The position numbers and the translations under genes were made by a program. Positions 63,008-64,000 of a DNA stretch of 64,000 bases are shown here, one piece after another. Location: assembly GCA_036351775.1 (NCBI GenBank), contig JAZBPX010000005.1, positions 35,904 through 99,903 on the forward strand, given 5' to 3'. How positions within the stretch are numbered: position 1 is the first letter of the stretch; each line of letters starts with the position of its first letter. Below the pieces are notes generated by a model that was not told the origin of the DNA, made no database searches, and saw only the letters and a program-made list of their open reading frames with translations. Source of the DNA: Pacificimonas sp036351775 (lineage in GTDB: Bacteria > Pseudomonadota > Alphaproteobacteria > Sphingomonadales > Sphingomonadaceae).

Positions 63008-64000
63008 AGCTGGTCATCATCGGGGAAGCGGTGCGCGGTCTTGTTCCAGCTGAGCGGTGTGTCCTTCGTCAGGAGTGCGATCCATGCCCCGGTCGCCTTC
63101 CACGCCGCCGCGACGGAGAAGATGTTGGCGACGAGCGAGCGCGGGACGGCGAGGAGACCCTGCCGCCAGCCATAAATCCGCCAGGTGAAAATACTGCGGA
63201 GGACAAGGCGCCAGACGAGCGTGATGCTGGTGACCGCAAGAAGCGCGGCAAGCGGCGTGCCGCCCTGAACGACGGGCGCGAACCCGGACAGGGCGGGGAA
63301 GGCAAGGCGTGCGAACTCGCAAAGGACCGACAGGGTGAGCGCCGCATAGGCGAGGACGATGGCAATGGCGTTCGGGACGGGTTTCCGGTCGCGGAGGAAC
63401 ATGTACTTGTCGGCAAGCGACCCGCGCCAGCGCAGCCGGTCCCAGCCCTGAAAGGCGATGCCCACGAGCCAGCGGGTTTTCTGGCTCAGGGCGGCATCAA
63501 ACGTGGCGGGGAAATGTTCGCGCGTGGCGACCGCCGCCTCACCGTTCGCGGCGGGCAGGCGCACGAAGGTGCCGCGCCCGCCGCGCGACATGCGGATGCC
63601 AAGTTCGTAATCTTCGGTGAGCGCGCCGGGGTCGAAGGGCAGCCCGCCGCGATCCTCCGCGACCGCGCCCAGCGCTTCCCGCTCGAAGCAGCAGGCGACG
63701 CCGGCGGAGGGGATGGCGGCGCCGATCGCCTCCCTGACGATCATGGTCTTGCCGTGCTGTTCCGCGAACTCATCGGCATAATGGCCGCTGATCCAGTGCG
63801 AACTGTCGTCGAGCAGCGGGACGACGGGAAGCTGCACCATCGCCCTTTGCGGCAGATAGGCGGCGAACAGCGCCAGCTCGTCGGGATGGGCGACGTCCTC
63901 CGCATCGTGAAGGACGATCCCGCGATACCGAAACCCGCCGACAAGCTCGGCGCGGAGCATCGCCTGCCACAGCGTGTTGAGGCAGGCGGCCTTTGTGGTC
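62995..64000 (-). CDS. NfrB-like glycosyltransferase, partial (N-terminus beyond the window)
   Basis: The frame is open to the window edge. Upstream of the first ATG (63960) it reads TTKAACLNTLWQA, the typical 'TTKA' stretch of NfrB-like GT2 enzymes. It continues with FRYRGIVLHDAEDVAHPDEL (DAED-type metal motif), GALTEDYELGIRMSRGG and QKTRWLVGIAFQGWDR, the Q-x-x-R-W motif of processive GT2 enzymes, and then two or more membrane helices. It is likely a c-di-GMP-regulated or phage-receptor polysaccharide synthase. The stop is at 62995; the N-terminal part is missing from the window. Confidence 0.88.
   Translation of the reverse strand, partial: TTKAACLNTLWQAMLRAELVGGFRYRGIVLHDAEDVAHPDELALFAAYLPQRAMVQLPVVPLLDDSSHWISGHYADEFAEQHGKTMIVREAIGAAIPSAGVACCFEREALGAVAEDRGGLPFDPGALTEDYELGIRMSRGGRGTFVRLPAANGEAAVATREHFPATFDAALSQKTRWLVGIAFQGWDRLRWRGSLADKYMFLRDRKPVPNAIAIVLAYAALTLSVLCEFARLAFPALSGFAPVVQGGTPLAALLAVTSITLVWRLVLRSIFTWRIYGWRQGLLAVPRSLVANIFSVAAAWKATGAWIALLTKDTPLSWNKTAHRFPDDDQLCAR

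Overview
The window is about 64 kb of high-GC DNA (mostly about 65% by eye) from what looks like an alphaproteobacterium, most likely a sphingomonad. That is inferred from the TIGR02186/TauE pair, the NfrA-like/NfrB pair, the Wza/Wzc/polymerase exopolysaccharide locus and the type of intergenic palindromes; no rRNA or species marker is present. Almost every gene has a recognisable family. There is no CRISPR array, prophage or insertion sequence.

Positions 1-29,300 are largely surface-polysaccharide genes. The left end (1-4450) is the tail of a plus-strand operon: an internally deleted sulfotransferase relic, a GT2 glycosyltransferase, a sulfotransferase, a second glycosyltransferase and a beta-propeller-like protein. 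Next comes a small tRNA region (4463-5018). It holds a tRNA-Leu(UAA) interrupted in its anticodon loop by a compact 241-nt group I intron, with a truncated second tRNA-Leu(UAA) beside it. After three housekeeping genes (DUF1206, CinA-like, map) the polysaccharide genes resume. On the plus strand are a CapD/FlaA1-type dehydratase, Wza, Wzc with a Tyr-Gly tail, a membrane-anchored unknown, an O-antigen ligase/polymerase, a sulfotransferase and a DegT aminotransferase. On the minus strand is a convergent, tightly overlapping operon: fnlA-fnlB-fnlC (UDP-L-FucNAc), a PglC-like initiating transferase, a WbuB-like transferase, gmd-fcl (GDP-L-fucose), two related glycosyltransferases, Wzy and Wzx. Together they suggest a Wzx/Wzy-assembled, Wza/Wzc-exported polymer containing L-FucNAc, L-fucose and perhaps a 4-amino-4,6-dideoxy sugar. 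Sulfotransferases suggest it may be sulfated.

Positions 29,300-64,000 are mainly housekeeping and cell-envelope genes: radC, purB, a two-gene molybdenum hydroxylase, msrB, a mercuric-reductase-like flavoenzyme, argG, a PepSY protein, an FAD enzyme/GtrA/GT-C membrane-protein cluster, marC, folD, yggT, nadE, a SixA-like phosphatase, an M16 protease, a nitronate-monooxygenase-like enzyme, a thioesterase, ald, kup, an M19 dipeptidase, two tiny lipoproteins, a HerA-like ATPase, TIGR02186 + TauE, and an NfrA-like gene followed by an NfrB gene that runs off the right edge.

The gaps between these genes carry at least six paired palindromic elements of one family (GTCAT-stem-loop-stem-GATC, two inverted units per element). 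Stem bases differ between copies but stay complementary. A second, G/C-run palindrome type also occurs. The strongest unusual signal is the tRNA-Leu(UAA) group I intron with its neighbouring tRNA relic.
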